DNA of 64,000 nt from Demequina sp. TMPB413 (GCF_020447105.2 NZ_CP096184.1:372001-436000), one strand, 5' to 3'; positions 26,019 to 34,935 are shown, numbered from the stretch's first letter. A program made the numbers and translations. The notes: generated from the sequence alone by a model not told the origin.

Positions 26019-26459
26019 TCATCGCAAAAGCCGTGACCGACTTCTATCATCGTGTCCCGACGGAGCCCATGGCGTCGGCCGGGTCAACCAGGACACAGCA
26101 ACGACTGCCAGCGCTAGGCCGTAACTGCCCACGACAGCGACAGGGTGCAGCGCGTGGACGGTCTGCGTCCAATAGGCATCACCATCTGCGTCGCGCCAGG
26201 TGCAGTCCACGCGGCCGAGCAGGGGCCTGGCATCGGCGGCGATATCCCCAGATGCCTCCTCGGTGAGCTTCCCGTCGAGGGCTGCGGCATCTGGACCCTC
26301 CGCGAAGAAGTCGCATGCCAGTGGTACATAGCCATCCGCCGCCGCGATCGTGAGCGCCGTGAAGCCCGTGGGCACCAGCGCCAGGAGCCCCGCGGCTGCA
26401 ATAGTGACCAGTGCTCGCTTGAGGCTCAGCCCCGTCGCCCCGTTGATTCTCTTCACCAC
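26019..26459 (-). CDS. Membrane protein of unknown function
   Basis: 146 residues from the GTG at 26459, which has the strong site GGAGGGGGAA just upstream. Two hydrophobic helices (~15-37 and ~108-128) flank an extracytoplasmic loop with two cysteines (LACDFF and VDCTW), possibly a disulfide. An alternative GTG at 26507 overlaps the upstream stop (GTGA) and would add 16 residues. No family recognised. Confidence 0.55.
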   Translation of the reverse strand: MVKRINGATGLSLKRALVTIAAAGLLALVPTGFTALTIAAADGYVPLACDFFAEGPDAAALDGKLTEEASGDIAADARPLLGRVDCTWRDADGDAYWTQTVHALHPVAVVGSYGLALAVVAVSWLTRPTPWAPSGHDDRSRSRLLR

Positions 26460-26503
26460 TTCCCCCTCCGGCGTCAACCACAACTCTACAAAAAGCGGGG
26501 CAT

Positions 26504-26791
26504 TCACGCCCCCGGCTCGACCCCAAACTCTCGGTCGAGAACGCTCCGCCAATCGGCGTCGGCGAGGCCCGTCCGATCAAGCAGGTCGCGCCAGTCCACC
26601 ACGGCGTGTTCGAGCGCGTCCTCAAAGAGCGATCGATTGCCGCGTGCCGCGATCACCACGCCCGCGTGAATGCGCTCGGGATCCACGTCCGGCGTCACCT
26701 TCAGCCGCTCCAGTGTGCTGAGCATCGAGGGCGCGCTGGGGCCAAAGTCGGCGGCGAGGCGTTCGGCGACGCGGTTGCTTGGCACAGGCAT
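26504..26791 (-). CDS. Small soluble protein of unknown function
   Basis: 95 residues, mostly helical and acidic, with a C-terminal VDWRDLLDRTGLADADWRSV pattern that looks like a repeated DWR-x2-L motif. No family recognised. First gene of a co-directional group of small genes ending upstream of the heliorhodopsin gene. Divergent from the phosphorylase gene, 56 bp apart. Confidence 0.6.
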   Translation of the reverse strand: MPVPSNRVAERLAADFGPSAPSMLSTLERLKVTPDVDPERIHAGVVIAARGNRSLFEDALEHAVVDWRDLLDRTGLADADWRSVLDREFGVEPGA

Positions 26792-26835
26792 GTGAGGCAG
26801 TGTCGCACGGTCCGATGCGGGCGGCGCGCCGGGGC

Positions 26836-26841
26836 TACGCT
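26836..26841 (+). promoter_or_regulatory. -10 element of the PNP gene, leaderless
   Basis: TACGCT, 6 nt, then ATG at 26848. Confidence 0.5.
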
Positions 26842-26847
26842 CGAGTT

Positions 26848-27555
26848 ATGCCTACACCTCATATCTCTGCCGCCGAGGGCGATTTCGCGCCCGACATCCT
26901 GCTTCCCGGCGACCCTCGCCGCGCCACCCGCATCGCGGAAGCCTTCCTCGACGACGCCCGGCTCGTCACCGAGGTGCGCGGCATCGTCGGCTACACCGGC
27001 ACCCACAATGGACGGCCCGTGTCCGTGATGGCGACCGGCATGGGGATGCCCTCCGCGACCATCTACGCGACGGAGTTGATTCGCCACTACGGCGTGAAGC
27101 GCCTCGTGCGCGTCGGCACCGCCGGCGGAATCCACCCTGACCTGGCGCTTGGCGACGTGATCGCCGCCTCGGCCGCCCACACCGACTCGGACATGACCGC
27201 GCATCGCCTACCCGGCGTGCACTACTCGCACGCACCGTCGTTCGGGCTGTTGCGCGCCGCAGCCGACCATGCGGACGACGCTGGGGTCGCCTTGCGCGTG
27301 GGGCCCGTCTTGACGTCTGACGCCTTCTATCACCCCGACGCCACGCTGGTGCCGCGCCTTGCGGCCTACGGGACGCTTGCGGTCGAGATGGAGGCTGCCG
27401 GGCTATATGCGGTCGCCGCGGCAGAGGGTGTGGAGGCGGTCATGATTGCCACGATCTCCGACCATGTGGTGCGGGGCGACTCGCTGCCTTCCGAGGAGCG
27501 AGAGACCACCTTCGCGGCCATGGTGTCGCTTGCGCTGGGCGCACTCGCGCGCTGA
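26848..27555 (+). CDS. deoD: Purine nucleoside phosphorylase, DeoD type
   Basis: 235 residues, hexameric-type (PNP/UDP family) length. It cleaves purine (deoxy)nucleosides with phosphate in the cytoplasm. Seen: LLPGDPRRA near the start (phosphate loop with R at ~25), MATGMGMPSA (~59-68), VRVGTAGGI (~87), and the ribose site VEMEAAGLYA (~181) followed by ISDH with its Asp (~205). Leaderless start. It is convergent with the PASTA-like gene, 3 bp apart. Confidence 0.92.
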   Translation: MPTPHISAAEGDFAPDILLPGDPRRATRIAEAFLDDARLVTEVRGIVGYTGTHNGRPVSVMATGMGMPSATIYATELIRHYGVKRLVRVGTAGGIHPDLALGDVIAASAAHTDSDMTAHRLPGVHYSHAPSFGLLRAAADHADDAGVALRVGPVLTSDAFYHPDATLVPRLAAYGTLAVEMEAAGLYAVAAAEGVEAVMIATISDHVVRGDSLPSEERETTFAAMVSLALGALAR

Positions 27556-27558
27556 CGG

Positions 27559-27891
27559 CTAGCCCGTTGGTTCGGCTCCGCCGACGGTGTGAGTGCCTGA
27601 CTCGTTCGTGTAGGTCAGGATGAAGTCCTGGTGGCGAAACCACCGCTCGCCAGCAATGGGGTGCTGGGCGGTGACGGTGCCGTGCGCATCCTCGATGTCG
27701 ATGCTGATTCCGGAATCGCGGAGAGACTCAGCCGCCTGATCGACAGGGTCCCCGACAACATCAGGCGCGATCTCGTAGATGCCGAAGAACCAAGTCACGA
27801 GCGCTAGCGCGACCACGGCGATGCTGCCGAACGTTACCGCGAGGGCGAGCGCGACCCTGTCTTCTGATGGCCGTAGCCTTCTGCGCGTCAT
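27559..27891 (-). CDS. Membrane-anchored protein with a PASTA-like domain
   Basis: 110 residues: charged N-terminus, one membrane helix (~14-37), then one PASTA-like unit (~43-93) with APDVVGDPVDQAAESL, an AQHPIAGE turn and a final beta-strand. PASTA units bind cell-wall fragments in kinases and PBPs, but here there is no kinase or transpeptidase part. GGGGGTG precedes the ATG. Possible wall sensor or regulator; function unknown. Confidence 0.65.
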   Translation of the reverse strand: MTRRRLRPSEDRVALALAVTFGSIAVVALALVTWFFGIYEIAPDVVGDPVDQAAESLRDSGISIDIEDAHGTVTAQHPIAGERWFRHQDFILTYTNESGTHTVGGAEPTG

Positions 27892-27982
27892 TGCGCACCC
27901 CCAAGCGTCAGTGTCCTCTCACCTTAGCAACACGGGGCCCGGCCGGGCTAGTAAAAGGTCGTAGCCAAAGGGCGCGGAAACG

Positions 27983-28011
27983 TTGTTCTAGCAGGCAGTT
28001 CACAGTAGAAT
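27983..28011 (+). promoter_or_regulatory. Promoter of the methyltransferase gene
   Basis: -35 TTGTTC (27983-27988), 17-bp spacer, -10 TAGAAT (28006-28011), then 6 nt to the ATG. The clearest complete leaderless promoter in the window. Confidence 0.7.
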
Positions 28012-28017
28012 TGGCGA

Positions 28018-28788
28018 ATGAAGGACACTCCCGAAGTCGCACGGACTATCCGCTCAGTCGACGACCTCCTCTCCCTCCTAGACGGCTTGTTCGACCGGGA
28101 CGCGGATCGCTGGTCTGCCGAGTCAGGGTCGGCCTGGTGGGACGCCTTCTACGTGGGCCGAAGCAAGCCCATCCCGTTCTTTGTTGACAAGCCGGACGAA
28201 AACCTCGTCGCCCTGCTCGATCACCGCGAAGTGGCGCCCGGGCGGGCGCTTGACCTGGGTTCAGGGCCTGGTCGAAACGCCCTGTTCTTGGCCGAGCGAG
28301 GTTTCAGCGTCGAGGCGATCGACCTCTCACCAGAGGCGGTGGCGTGGGGTCGCGAACGAGCACAGGCGCGCGGCCTTGATGTCCGCTTCACGTGCGGCGA
28401 CGCGTTCACGCTCCCTGCAGACACCCTGGCCGGCCCGTACGACCTCATCTACGACTCAGGCTGCCTGCACCACCTCGCTCCCCATCGACGCATCGGCTAC
28501 CTAGCGCTGCTCGAGCGCGCCCTCGCGCCCGGTGGGCTTTTCGGCCTCGTGTGCTTTGCGCGCGGCCAGATGGGAAGCGAGCTTCCCGATGCGCAGTTGT
28601 ATCGCGCTGGACGGTTTGAGGCGGGTATGTCCTTCAGCGACGTGGATTTGAGGTGGATTTTCGCTGACCTCGAGGAGGTCGAGTTGCGCGCCATGGTGGC
28701 CCAAGACGAATTGTCGCCGATGTTTGGACAACCCTTCCTGGCGACGGGGCTCTTCCGGCGACCGTCCTCTAGCAGTCGAGCGCACTGA
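28018..28788 (+). CDS. Class I SAM-dependent methyltransferase
   Basis: 256 residues. Motif I is ALDLGSGPGRNALFLAERG (~76-94); motif II has the acidic EAIDLSPEA (~97), and YDLIYDSGCLHHL (~141) resembles the TehB/thiopurine-methyltransferase-like group, as does the early WDAFYVGRSKPIPFF. Small-molecule or metalloid methylation is possible; substrate unknown. Its 3' end overlaps the 3' end of the convergent thiZ-like gene by 20 bp. Confidence 0.85.
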   Translation: MKDTPEVARTIRSVDDLLSLLDGLFDRDADRWSAESGSAWWDAFYVGRSKPIPFFVDKPDENLVALLDHREVAPGRALDLGSGPGRNALFLAERGFSVEAIDLSPEAVAWGRERAQARGLDVRFTCGDAFTLPADTLAGPYDLIYDSGCLHHLAPHRRIGYLALLERALAPGGLFGLVCFARGQMGSELPDAQLYRAGRFEAGMSFSDVDLRWIFADLEEVELRAMVAQDELSPMFGQPFLATGLFRRPSSSSRAH

Positions 28789-29614
28789 GCAGGGCCGCGC
28801 GGTCGTAGCGATTGCCGCCTTTCGCTCTATGCGCTCGTGCTTCCAGCAGCACCCGCCCGGGCCGGTCAGACAGGACGACGATCCGGTCGGCCAGCATCAT
28901 GGCCTCGTCGATGTCATGGGTCACCAACACGACGCCGGAGCCCGTCACCCCGGCCGCGCTGGCATCGGCCGCTGCGGTGCGCTCAGCGAGGTTCACCGAC
29001 GCCAGCCAAGCATTCATGCGCCGCCTGGTCACGGGGTCGAGTCCGCCAAACGGCTCGTCGAGCAACAACACCGGGCGCTCCGCCAGACACGTGCGCAGGA
29101 GCGCAAGCCGCTGTCTCATGCCACCCGACAGCTCGTGCGGCCAAGCGCGCTCGAAGCCGCCCAGACCGAACTCCTCGAACAACCGCCGCGCCCGCACCGA
29201 AGCCCGGTCGCGCGGCACGCCAGCAGCGATCGCCCCCACCATGGCATTGGACAGCGCCCGACGCCACGGCAGCAGTCCGTCGCGCTGAGGCATCCAGGCC
29301 GTCGCCCGTCGCCCGGCACCGTCGCGCGGCACCTCGATCTCGCCCGACACCTGCGCGCGCTGGTCAAGCAGCCCTCCGAGCGCTCGCAGCAGCGTTGACT
29401 TACCGCAACCTGACGGGCCGAGGATGGCCACAAACTCACCATCCCCGACCTCCAGATCCACGGTGTCGAGGACCGTCACGGCCTCGCCACCCCGCCGTAG
29501 CGCAGGGAACGTGACAGTCAGGCCTCGTACCGTCAAGACGGCGCCGACGCCGGAGGTGGGTCGGGCGTCAGCCCTCGCCATCTCCGTCGCCTTCCCCGTG
29601 ACCGGCGTCGTCAT
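28769..29614 (-). CDS. thiZ: HMP/thiamine-precursor ABC transporter ATPase
   Basis: 281 residues. Walker A GPSGCGKST (~66), signature LSGGMRQR (~161), Walker B VLLLDEPFGGLDP (~181) and H-loop VTHDIDEA. Closest in layout to nitrate/taurine/HMP-type ATPases. Last gene of a TPP-riboswitch operon, overlapping the binding-protein stop (ATGA). Energises import of a thiamine precursor, probably hydroxymethylpyrimidine. A longer frame upstream comes from the opposite reading of thiY. Confidence 0.88.
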   Translation of the reverse strand: MTTPVTGKATEMARADARPTSGVGAVLTVRGLTVTFPALRRGGEAVTVLDTVDLEVGDGEFVAILGPSGCGKSTLLRALGGLLDQRAQVSGEIEVPRDGAGRRATAWMPQRDGLLPWRRALSNAMVGAIAAGVPRDRASVRARRLFEEFGLGGFERAWPHELSGGMRQRLALLRTCLAERPVLLLDEPFGGLDPVTRRRMNAWLASVNLAERTAAADASAAGVTGSGVVLVTHDIDEAMMLADRIVVLSDRPGRVLLEARAHRAKGGNRYDRAALLSALDC

Positions 29615-30630
29615 TTCTGGGCGGGAAGGAACTCGTTGGTCCACGCTTCTCCCACGCCAGGGTCGCCGTCGAGCATGCCGCCGTCGGTGAGCCACTGCGA
29701 GAACTGCTCCCACGTCGCCCGTTCCTGCACTCCCCAGGTCTCCGGAGCGTCGGCGTACTGGTCCGCGAGCCACTGCGCGCTCGCGGTGACCAGTGCCTCG
29801 TCTAGCTCTGGCGCGGCCGCCATCAAGGCATCGGCCGCTGCCTGGGGGTCCTCCATTGCGGCGCCGTAGCCGCGGGCCGTGACCTCGACGAACGCGCGCA
29901 CGGTCTCGGGGTGCTCGGCGATCTGGTCGGCCGACGTCGCGATCAGCGGCGTGTACCAGTCCGGGATGCAGTCGAACCAGTCGCGGAAGGCGATGGTCGA
30001 GACGTCCATGGCGTCCACGTCGCTCAGCCGAATGGTGTCCCACGCGTCCATCACCCAGGCGACGTCGAACTGGTCTTGGGTGAGCCCGATGCGGAAGTCG
30101 TCGCTCACCAGCGGCGTGTGTTCCACCAGCGCGGGATCGCCACCGTCGCACGCGACCAGGCTGGAGATGATGGCCTCCTCAAGCGCGGAGCCGTACGAGC
30201 CGTAGCGCTTTCCCTCCAGGTCGCGCGGCCGCGTGATCCCGTCGGACGTGAGCGAGATGAGCGACGAGGTGTTGTGTTCGATCACGGTCGCGAGGGAGAC
30301 GACGTCGGCGCCGGCCGCGCGGGCGGGTAGCAGTCCCTCTGCCACGGAGTATGCGAAGTCGGCCTGGCCTGCGGCGAGCAGCTGAAGGCCCGAGGTCTCT
30401 CCCGGTTCGATCACGGTGACGTCCAAGCCCGCGTCCTCGTACCAACCGTTGGCGAGCGCCAGGTAGAGGCCGGTGTGGTTGGTGTTGGGCGTCCAGTCGA
30501 GCACGACGGTGACGGGGGTGAGGTCGTCAGGCGCGTCGGACGCGTTGTCGGTGGCCTGGGCGCTTGAGCATGCCGCGAGAGAGACGGCAACCACAGTTGT
30601 GAGGGTGGCGAGACGGATGGGGTGAGTCAT
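29611..30630 (-). CDS. thiY: HMP/thiamine-precursor binding lipoprotein
   Basis: 339 residues, NMT1/THI5-like fold. Lipoprotein signal with SLAAC (~17-21). The mature start VVLDWTPNTNHTGLYLA (~42-58) is the hallmark of ThiY-type pyrimidine-precursor binders. It is expected to capture formylamino-HMP or HMP outside the membrane. Between the permease and ATPase genes; the stop overlaps the ATPase start. Confidence 0.9.
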   Translation of the reverse strand: MTHPIRLATLTTVVAVSLAACSSAQATDNASDAPDDLTPVTVVLDWTPNTNHTGLYLALANGWYEDAGLDVTVIEPGETSGLQLLAAGQADFAYSVAEGLLPARAAGADVVSLATVIEHNTSSLISLTSDGITRPRDLEGKRYGSYGSALEEAIISSLVACDGGDPALVEHTPLVSDDFRIGLTQDQFDVAWVMDAWDTIRLSDVDAMDVSTIAFRDWFDCIPDWYTPLIATSADQIAEHPETVRAFVEVTARGYGAAMEDPQAAADALMAAAPELDEALVTASAQWLADQYADAPETWGVQERATWEQFSQWLTDGGMLDGDPGVGEAWTNEFLPAQK

Positions 30631-30639
30631 GAGTTTCTC

Positions 30640-31425
30640 CTAGGTTGAGGTCTGGTGGGTGTGCCACGGCATCGCGAGGCGCCGCAGCAGGGCGATCACG
30701 ACCACCAACACTGCGGTGAGCAGTGCGATGAGCACGATGCCGACAAAGATCTGGTCCACCGCGTAGGCCTTGCGGGAGCGCTGGATGAAGACGCCGATGC
30801 CGGATTCCCCTGCGAGGTATTCGGACACCACCGCTGCGCCCACGGCGTAGGTGGCGGCGATGCGAAGGCCCGCGAGCGCGCCCGGCACCGAGGCGGGCAA
30901 CCGCACCAGCCATAGCTGATGCCTCCGCCCGCCGCCCAAGCCGGCCACGACGTCGGCGTGCTCGGCGTCCACCTCGCGGATGGCCGCCGTCGCGGCCACC
31001 AGCACGGGGAAGAACACCGTCAGCGCGACCAGCACCACCTTGGAGGTGAGCCCGAAGCCCGCCCACAGGATCATGAGCGGCGCGAGCACCACGGTGGGGA
31101 TGGTCTGGCTGAGCAGCACCACCGGGCGGGTGGCGTGGCCGACGCTGGGGACGGCCGACGTGACGATGGCCAGCATCCACCCCAGCGCCGTGCCAAAGGC
31201 CAGGCCCAGCACGGCCTCGGTGGCCGTGGTGGCGACGTGCTGACCCAGGACCGATGACTGCTCGACCGCGGTGGCAACCACCTGAGAGGGACTGGGCAAC
31301 ACGAACTCCGGCAGCTCGCCAAGGTGTACCGAGGCCTCCCATGCTCCGATGAGCACCGCCACGGTGGCGGCGCCGATGAGCGCCGCGCGCCAGCGGTGGC
31401 CGCGCGGTCTGGCGGGACCGGTCAT
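30640..31425 (-). CDS. thiX: HMP/thiamine-precursor ABC transporter permease
   Basis: 261 residues, about six membrane segments, BPD-type permease. The coupling loop contains EVDAEHADVVAGLGGGRRHQ (~148-167), the EAA-equivalent of the nitrate/taurine/HMP group. ATG 31425 overlaps the stop of the preceding thiamine-binding gene. Confidence 0.88.
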   Translation of the reverse strand: MTGPARPRGHRWRAALIGAATVAVLIGAWEASVHLGELPEFVLPSPSQVVATAVEQSSVLGQHVATTATEAVLGLAFGTALGWMLAIVTSAVPSVGHATRPVVLLSQTIPTVVLAPLMILWAGFGLTSKVVLVALTVFFPVLVAATAAIREVDAEHADVVAGLGGGRRHQLWLVRLPASVPGALAGLRIAATYAVGAAVVSEYLAGESGIGVFIQRSRKAYAVDQIFVGIVLIALLTAVLVVVIALLRRLAMPWHTHQTST

Positions 31426-31715
31426 CGGCGGTGTTTGCCCACCAGGTCCTGCACGCTGGGGCCGGCGTCGTCCGCCCCGCCGGAGACCTTGATGACGGAA
31501 AGGCAACCTTCCGCGCCCGCGGCGAGGGTCGCGTCGTGCACCTGACGCAGCAGGGCCCACACGGCGTCGGGCGCGCCCTCGATGGTGGTGCCCATGGCGC
31601 CCACCTCGTAGGAAAGGCCCGACCCGGAGATGACGGCGATGGCGGCGTCCACATGGGCGTAGCGGTCGGTGGCGGTGCCGGTGGGGCGGGGCAGGACTTG
31701 GATCTCGGCGATCAC
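31422..31715 (-). CDS. MTH1187-family thiamine-binding protein
   Basis: 97 residues, Thiamine_BP/DUF77 fold. IAEIQVLPRPTGT at the start and LSYEVGAMGTTIEG (~38-51) are family features; such small proteins bind thiamine and sit with ThiXYZ genes. GTG 31715 is chosen because AAGGAG lies 5 nt upstream. That site can be closed in a stem with GACTCC 17-22 nt upstream, which suggests translational control by the riboswitch. Confidence 0.87.
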   Translation of the reverse strand: MIAEIQVLPRPTGTATDRYAHVDAAIAVISGSGLSYEVGAMGTTIEGAPDAVWALLRQVHDATLAAGAEGCLSVIKVSGGADDAGPSVQDLVGKHRR

Positions 31716-31718
31716 GGT

Positions 31719-31746
31719 GACTCCTTGGCGAAAGGACCGGGGAGTC
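31719..31746 (-). promoter_or_regulatory. Hairpin sequestering the ribosome site of the thiamine operon
   Basis: GACTCC (31746-31741 on the minus strand) pairs with GGAGTC (31724-31719), burying the AAGGAG site of the first operon gene. Probably the expression platform's ribosome-site stem. Confidence 0.5.
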
Positions 31747-31842
31747 AGCACGGTGCACAAGTCAGCCATCGTCGGCACGGGGGGCATGCGCGGGGCAAGA
31801 CCCCAAAGGGCCCGACTCTGCAGACGCCCGTGCCTTCAGACA

Positions 31843-31933
31843 CGTCCTTACGCTGGCATTACCCAGGTCAAGTTCTCGGGTCTACGGCGCCTGTGGCCGT
31901 ACTCTCAGCTCGGCTGCCCCGAGCTCCCCGCGT
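31843..31933 (-). ncRNA. TPP riboswitch (THI element)
   Basis: On the minus strand it reads GGGGAGCTCGGG, then CTGAGAGTACGG, ACCCGAGAACTTGACCTGG and GGGTAATGCCAGCG: the conserved THI-box segments in order, with a P3 stem (GGCCACAGGCGCC). It lies about 130 nt before the thiamine-binding protein gene. High TPP should shut off the importer. Confidence 0.93.
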
Positions 31934-32066
31934 TTGCCCTTGCATCATAACCACATGATGGCGCCGGCCATGTGCCATGCGCGTCATTGTGCGTAGGGCG
32001 CCGTCGGGTGCCGCACGCTGCGTTCGGGGAAACACGACTCGAGTGCCGACCGAGGTCGCTCCGCCG

Positions 32067-32672
32067 CTATGACCGTGCGAACCTCAAGAGGTCGGCCAGG
32101 TCGTCGGGGTCTCGATCAGCGCGCCGCAGCGCGGCGAGATAGGCGGCGCGATCTGGCCCGGCAGCATCGAGACTCGCGCCTCCCCAGGTGAACTCCGGGA
32201 CCCCGAGACTCCGAGCCAACAGGTCGGTCAACAGGCGGGCATGGCGGCCATTGCCGTTGGGAAACGGGTGGATCGCCACCAACTGGTGATGCACGCGAAC
32301 GCACGCCATCTCCGGGGTGATCCATGTAGCCTCCGGCGCGACCCAGAAGCGGGCGCTTTCGACCAGATCACGTACAGAAACCGATATGCGGGCGGGATCC
32401 ATGCCGATGTTGCGCTCCGACGCGCGATAGGTCCCTGCCCAACGCCACACGCTGCGGTACATCCGCCGATGCAGTTGGCGCACAAACTGTTCCGTCAGGA
32501 GACGATCAGCCGTACGGGCTGCAGGGGAGCGCGTTGCCCAGATGCGGGCCGAGGCGATGCCAGCTTGTTCCACCAGGTTGAGATCTGCGCGGGTGGCGAT
32601 GAAGGTGGGGATGAGGCCCACGGCCTCCTCGTCGCTGACCGGTGTCGCGCCGTCGGGCAGGGGCTCGCTCAC
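32067..32672 (-). CDS. Mobile mystery protein B, Fic-domain AMPylase-type
   Basis: 201 residues. The Fic motif HPFPNGNGRHAR (~136-147) is complete, with the catalytic His, so AMP transfer to a target protein is plausible. Length and partner match the mobile mystery A/B pair, an HTH-Fic module found at scattered genomic sites. No (S/T)xxxE(G/N) inhibitory motif was found in it. GTG 32672 starts 3 nt after the partner's stop; GTG 32687, overlapping it, is an alternative. Confidence 0.85.
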   Translation of the reverse strand: MSEPLPDGATPVSDEEAVGLIPTFIATRADLNLVEQAGIASARIWATRSPAARTADRLLTEQFVRQLHRRMYRSVWRWAGTYRASERNIGMDPARISVSVRDLVESARFWVAPEATWITPEMACVRVHHQLVAIHPFPNGNGRHARLLTDLLARSLGVPEFTWGGASLDAAGPDRAAYLAALRRADRDPDDLADLLRFARS

Positions 32673-32674
32673 GG

Positions 32675-33133
32675 CTAGACACGCCACAAGGAGCGGGAGT
32701 CGATGAGTTGGGCGATCCGATCCTCGACCAGGCTCTGCGTGGCCTGCGCGTCGACGGATTGGTCCTCGAGGGCCATGGTGGTGGCGACGGGGCCCAGTTC
32801 TGCGCGAGCGACGACCTCGGCCTGGCGGTGAACCTGCTGTTCCAGCGGGACCCTCGGCACCAGGGCATACACGACGTCGCAGCCCAGAGCGTCGGCGGCG
32901 CGGGTCAAGGTGTCGAGCCCGATGGTGCCAGCGCGTTCGCTGGCCTCGAGTTTGCTGACGGCCATACTGGTTACCCCGAGTCGCGCAGCCATGTCGCGAG
33001 TCGACATGCCAAGAGCGTCGCGCACGGCACGGATCCAGCCGGACTGCGGACGCGCGAACACGTCTACGGGCGCCGTGCGAATGTGGCGGCTACGCAGGTC
33101 AAGTTGCCGGCGGGCAAGGCGTCGTGTTTGCAT
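32675..33133 (-). CDS. Mobile mystery protein A (HTH regulator)
   Basis: 152 residues. An XRE-type helix-turn-helix lies at ~40-95 (MSTRDMAARLGVTSMAVSKLE), followed by a helical C-terminal half. It pairs with the Fic protein downstream as a toxin-antitoxin-like unit and probably regulates it. ATG 33133 follows TAACTT by 6 nt, so it is probably leaderless. Confidence 0.82.
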   Translation of the reverse strand: MQTRRLARRQLDLRSRHIRTAPVDVFARPQSGWIRAVRDALGMSTRDMAARLGVTSMAVSKLEASERAGTIGLDTLTRAADALGCDVVYALVPRVPLEQQVHRQAEVVARAELGPVATTMALEDQSVDAQATQSLVEDRIAQLIDSRSLWRV

Positions 33134-33244
33134 ACCTCTAAGTTATCACAATGGGTGGATCGTGCATACGTGTACGTTTCCGAGAAGACGCACTACGCCT
33201 ACGCATGGGTTTCAGTTGAGTGCGAGAACCTGCGGGCGCGTCTC

Positions 33245-34318
33245 CTATTCACCCATCCCGCACGTGCCGTTGAGCCACCTCTCGGCATAGTCCACGTCCC
33301 CGCCGACGATGCGAGGGATGAGGATGTCCCGATCACTTTCGCCCATTTGTGGGTTGTACTTCTGAATCACCTCGAGGTCAGGGAATCGCTGCAGTTGGGC
33401 GGCGGCGGTCGCGACGCGCTCGGGGTTGTCCACCTGGGAGGCCCCGACAAACTCGGCGATCCACGCGCACTGCCAGTGAGTGGCGGCCGAGACCAGGATG
33501 TCTCCCTTGGCGAAGGCAACGGGCACCTCGACGGCGTCGCCGGTGTCGGGGTCCGGGCGAAGGAGGCCAAATATGTAGGTGGTATCGGTCTCAGAGATGT
33601 AGGCGCCGCCCTGCCCTCCCGGCACCAGGTCCACGAGTTCCGGCGCGTAGAACCCTGGCGGGTACGGCTCGCCGAACACGGACATCGCGATCTCTGGCGA
33701 CCCTGGGGCTGCGCCGAGGTCCGCCAAAGCGGTGATTTCCAGGACTTCCTTGGTGCGCGCATCAATGAGGATCAGGCTGTCGGCAGGCCACGATGGGTCA
33801 GGATCTGGCACCGCGAAATCCTCGCCCAGCCGGGCGTACACCCCGAGCGCGTCGATATTCGTGCGGTAGTACGCCTCCACCATCGTGTTGTCTGCGGTGT
33901 TGATGAGGACGGTGTCGGGGTGGTCGAGGATCTGATCCGGCCACTCGCCGCACGGCGCGTCGGGGGAGGAGTTGAACCACCCCATCAGTCCGCCCAGATC
34001 TCCGACGGGCTTGCCAGACACGACCTGTGCTGCAAGGCAGGCTGCGGCGCGCTGGGTCGGTGAGGACGTTGGTTGTGACGTAGCTTCCGATGGTGGGGCG
34101 ACAGGGGCGCTGTCGCCCCACATCGACATCGTTGACGCGCCATATGTCGCACCTGCGAGTACCGCGAGTGCCACGAATGACGAGACCACGGCGCGTCCGG
34201 TACGGTGCCGGGCGATGCGCCGTTCCACGGCATCCAAGTCAGTGTGCAGCGTCGTCCCATCGAAACCCAGGCCGGCGATCGACTGAAGATTCTGAAACGC
34301 TTCCCTTGCGTCGCTCAT
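33245..34318 (-). CDS. Membrane protein, possible anti-sigma partner
   Basis: 357 residues: a 42-residue cytoplasmic N-terminus, one helix (~43-62), a Pro/Ser/Thr-rich linker (~70-88) and a large outer domain with several cysteines. It overlaps the ECF sigma gene by 4 nt (ATGA). This position is typical of anti-sigma factors, but the N-terminus shows no zinc HxxxCxxC signature, so the role is inference. Confidence 0.65.
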   Translation of the reverse strand: MSDAREAFQNLQSIAGLGFDGTTLHTDLDAVERRIARHRTGRAVVSSFVALAVLAGATYGASTMSMWGDSAPVAPPSEATSQPTSSPTQRAAACLAAQVVSGKPVGDLGGLMGWFNSSPDAPCGEWPDQILDHPDTVLINTADNTMVEAYYRTNIDALGVYARLGEDFAVPDPDPSWPADSLILIDARTKEVLEITALADLGAAPGSPEIAMSVFGEPYPPGFYAPELVDLVPGGQGGAYISETDTTYIFGLLRPDPDTGDAVEVPVAFAKGDILVSAATHWQCAWIAEFVGASQVDNPERVATAAAQLQRFPDLEVIQKYNPQMGESDRDILIPRIVGGDVDYAERWLNGTCGMGE

Positions 34319-34878
34319 CGTCCACTCCCGTCACGCATGTGCACAGACGCGGTCTCCGGATCGTCCAGGTCGAGCTCCGGCAACACTTCGCGCAACTTGG
34401 CCCTGGCGTCGGATAGGTACCGCTTTACCGTCCCCGGTGCGAGGCCGAGGGCTTCCGCGACCGCATCGACGGTGAGGTCGTCCATGAAGCGCAACACGAT
34501 GCAGGCCCGCTCCCGCGGGGCGAGAACAAGGAGCGCCGACTGCAGGTCCAACGCGGATTCAACGTCCCCGGCGTGGTCGGGAGAGATGGGAAATCCCCTC
34601 ACCCATTCCTGAAAGTCACCGCTGGTGCCGGAGACCAGCGGTCTGGCGGCAAGTCGGCGCGACCGGTCGATGAACGCTGTCGCGATGGCCCGCTTCACGT
34701 ACGAGTGTGCCGCGTCCAGCGAAGAGGCAGTTCGGCCGCTGCGAAAGGCTCGCACTAACGCGTCCTGAAGCAGGTCATCCGCGTCGTACCGGTCGCCCGT
34801 GAGCGCAAATGCATAGCCGAATAGCGCGCGCCCGCGTTCACGCACCAGCTGGTCGAGCATGACCCGCCACGCGCTCAT
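34315..34878 (-). CDS. ECF-type RNA polymerase sigma factor
   Basis: 187 residues. Region 2 at ~8-75 (YAFALTGDRYDADDLLQDALVRAF) and region 4 at ~115-170 (LAPRERACIVLRFMDDLTVD, then VAEALGLAPGTVKRYLSDAR). Directs RNA polymerase to a stress or surface regulon. Cotranscribed with the membrane protein downstream by ATGA overlap. GGGGGTG precedes the ATG. Confidence 0.9.
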   Translation of the reverse strand: MSAWRVMLDQLVRERGRALFGYAFALTGDRYDADDLLQDALVRAFRSGRTASSLDAAHSYVKRAIATAFIDRSRRLAARPLVSGTSGDFQEWVRGFPISPDHAGDVESALDLQSALLVLAPRERACIVLRFMDDLTVDAVAEALGLAPGTVKRYLSDARAKLREVLPELDLDDPETASVHMRDGSGR

Positions 34879-34935
34879 TGCGACACCCCCTGGCTACTCA
34901 CGCCAGCATCAACGCAGCGGCACGCGCAAAGGGTT

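Noticed and set aside
29615-30151. N-terminal extension of the ThiZ-like ATPase
   Set aside because: This part of the frame is read out of phase through thiY; the ATG at 29614 overlaps the thiY stop and begins the real protein.
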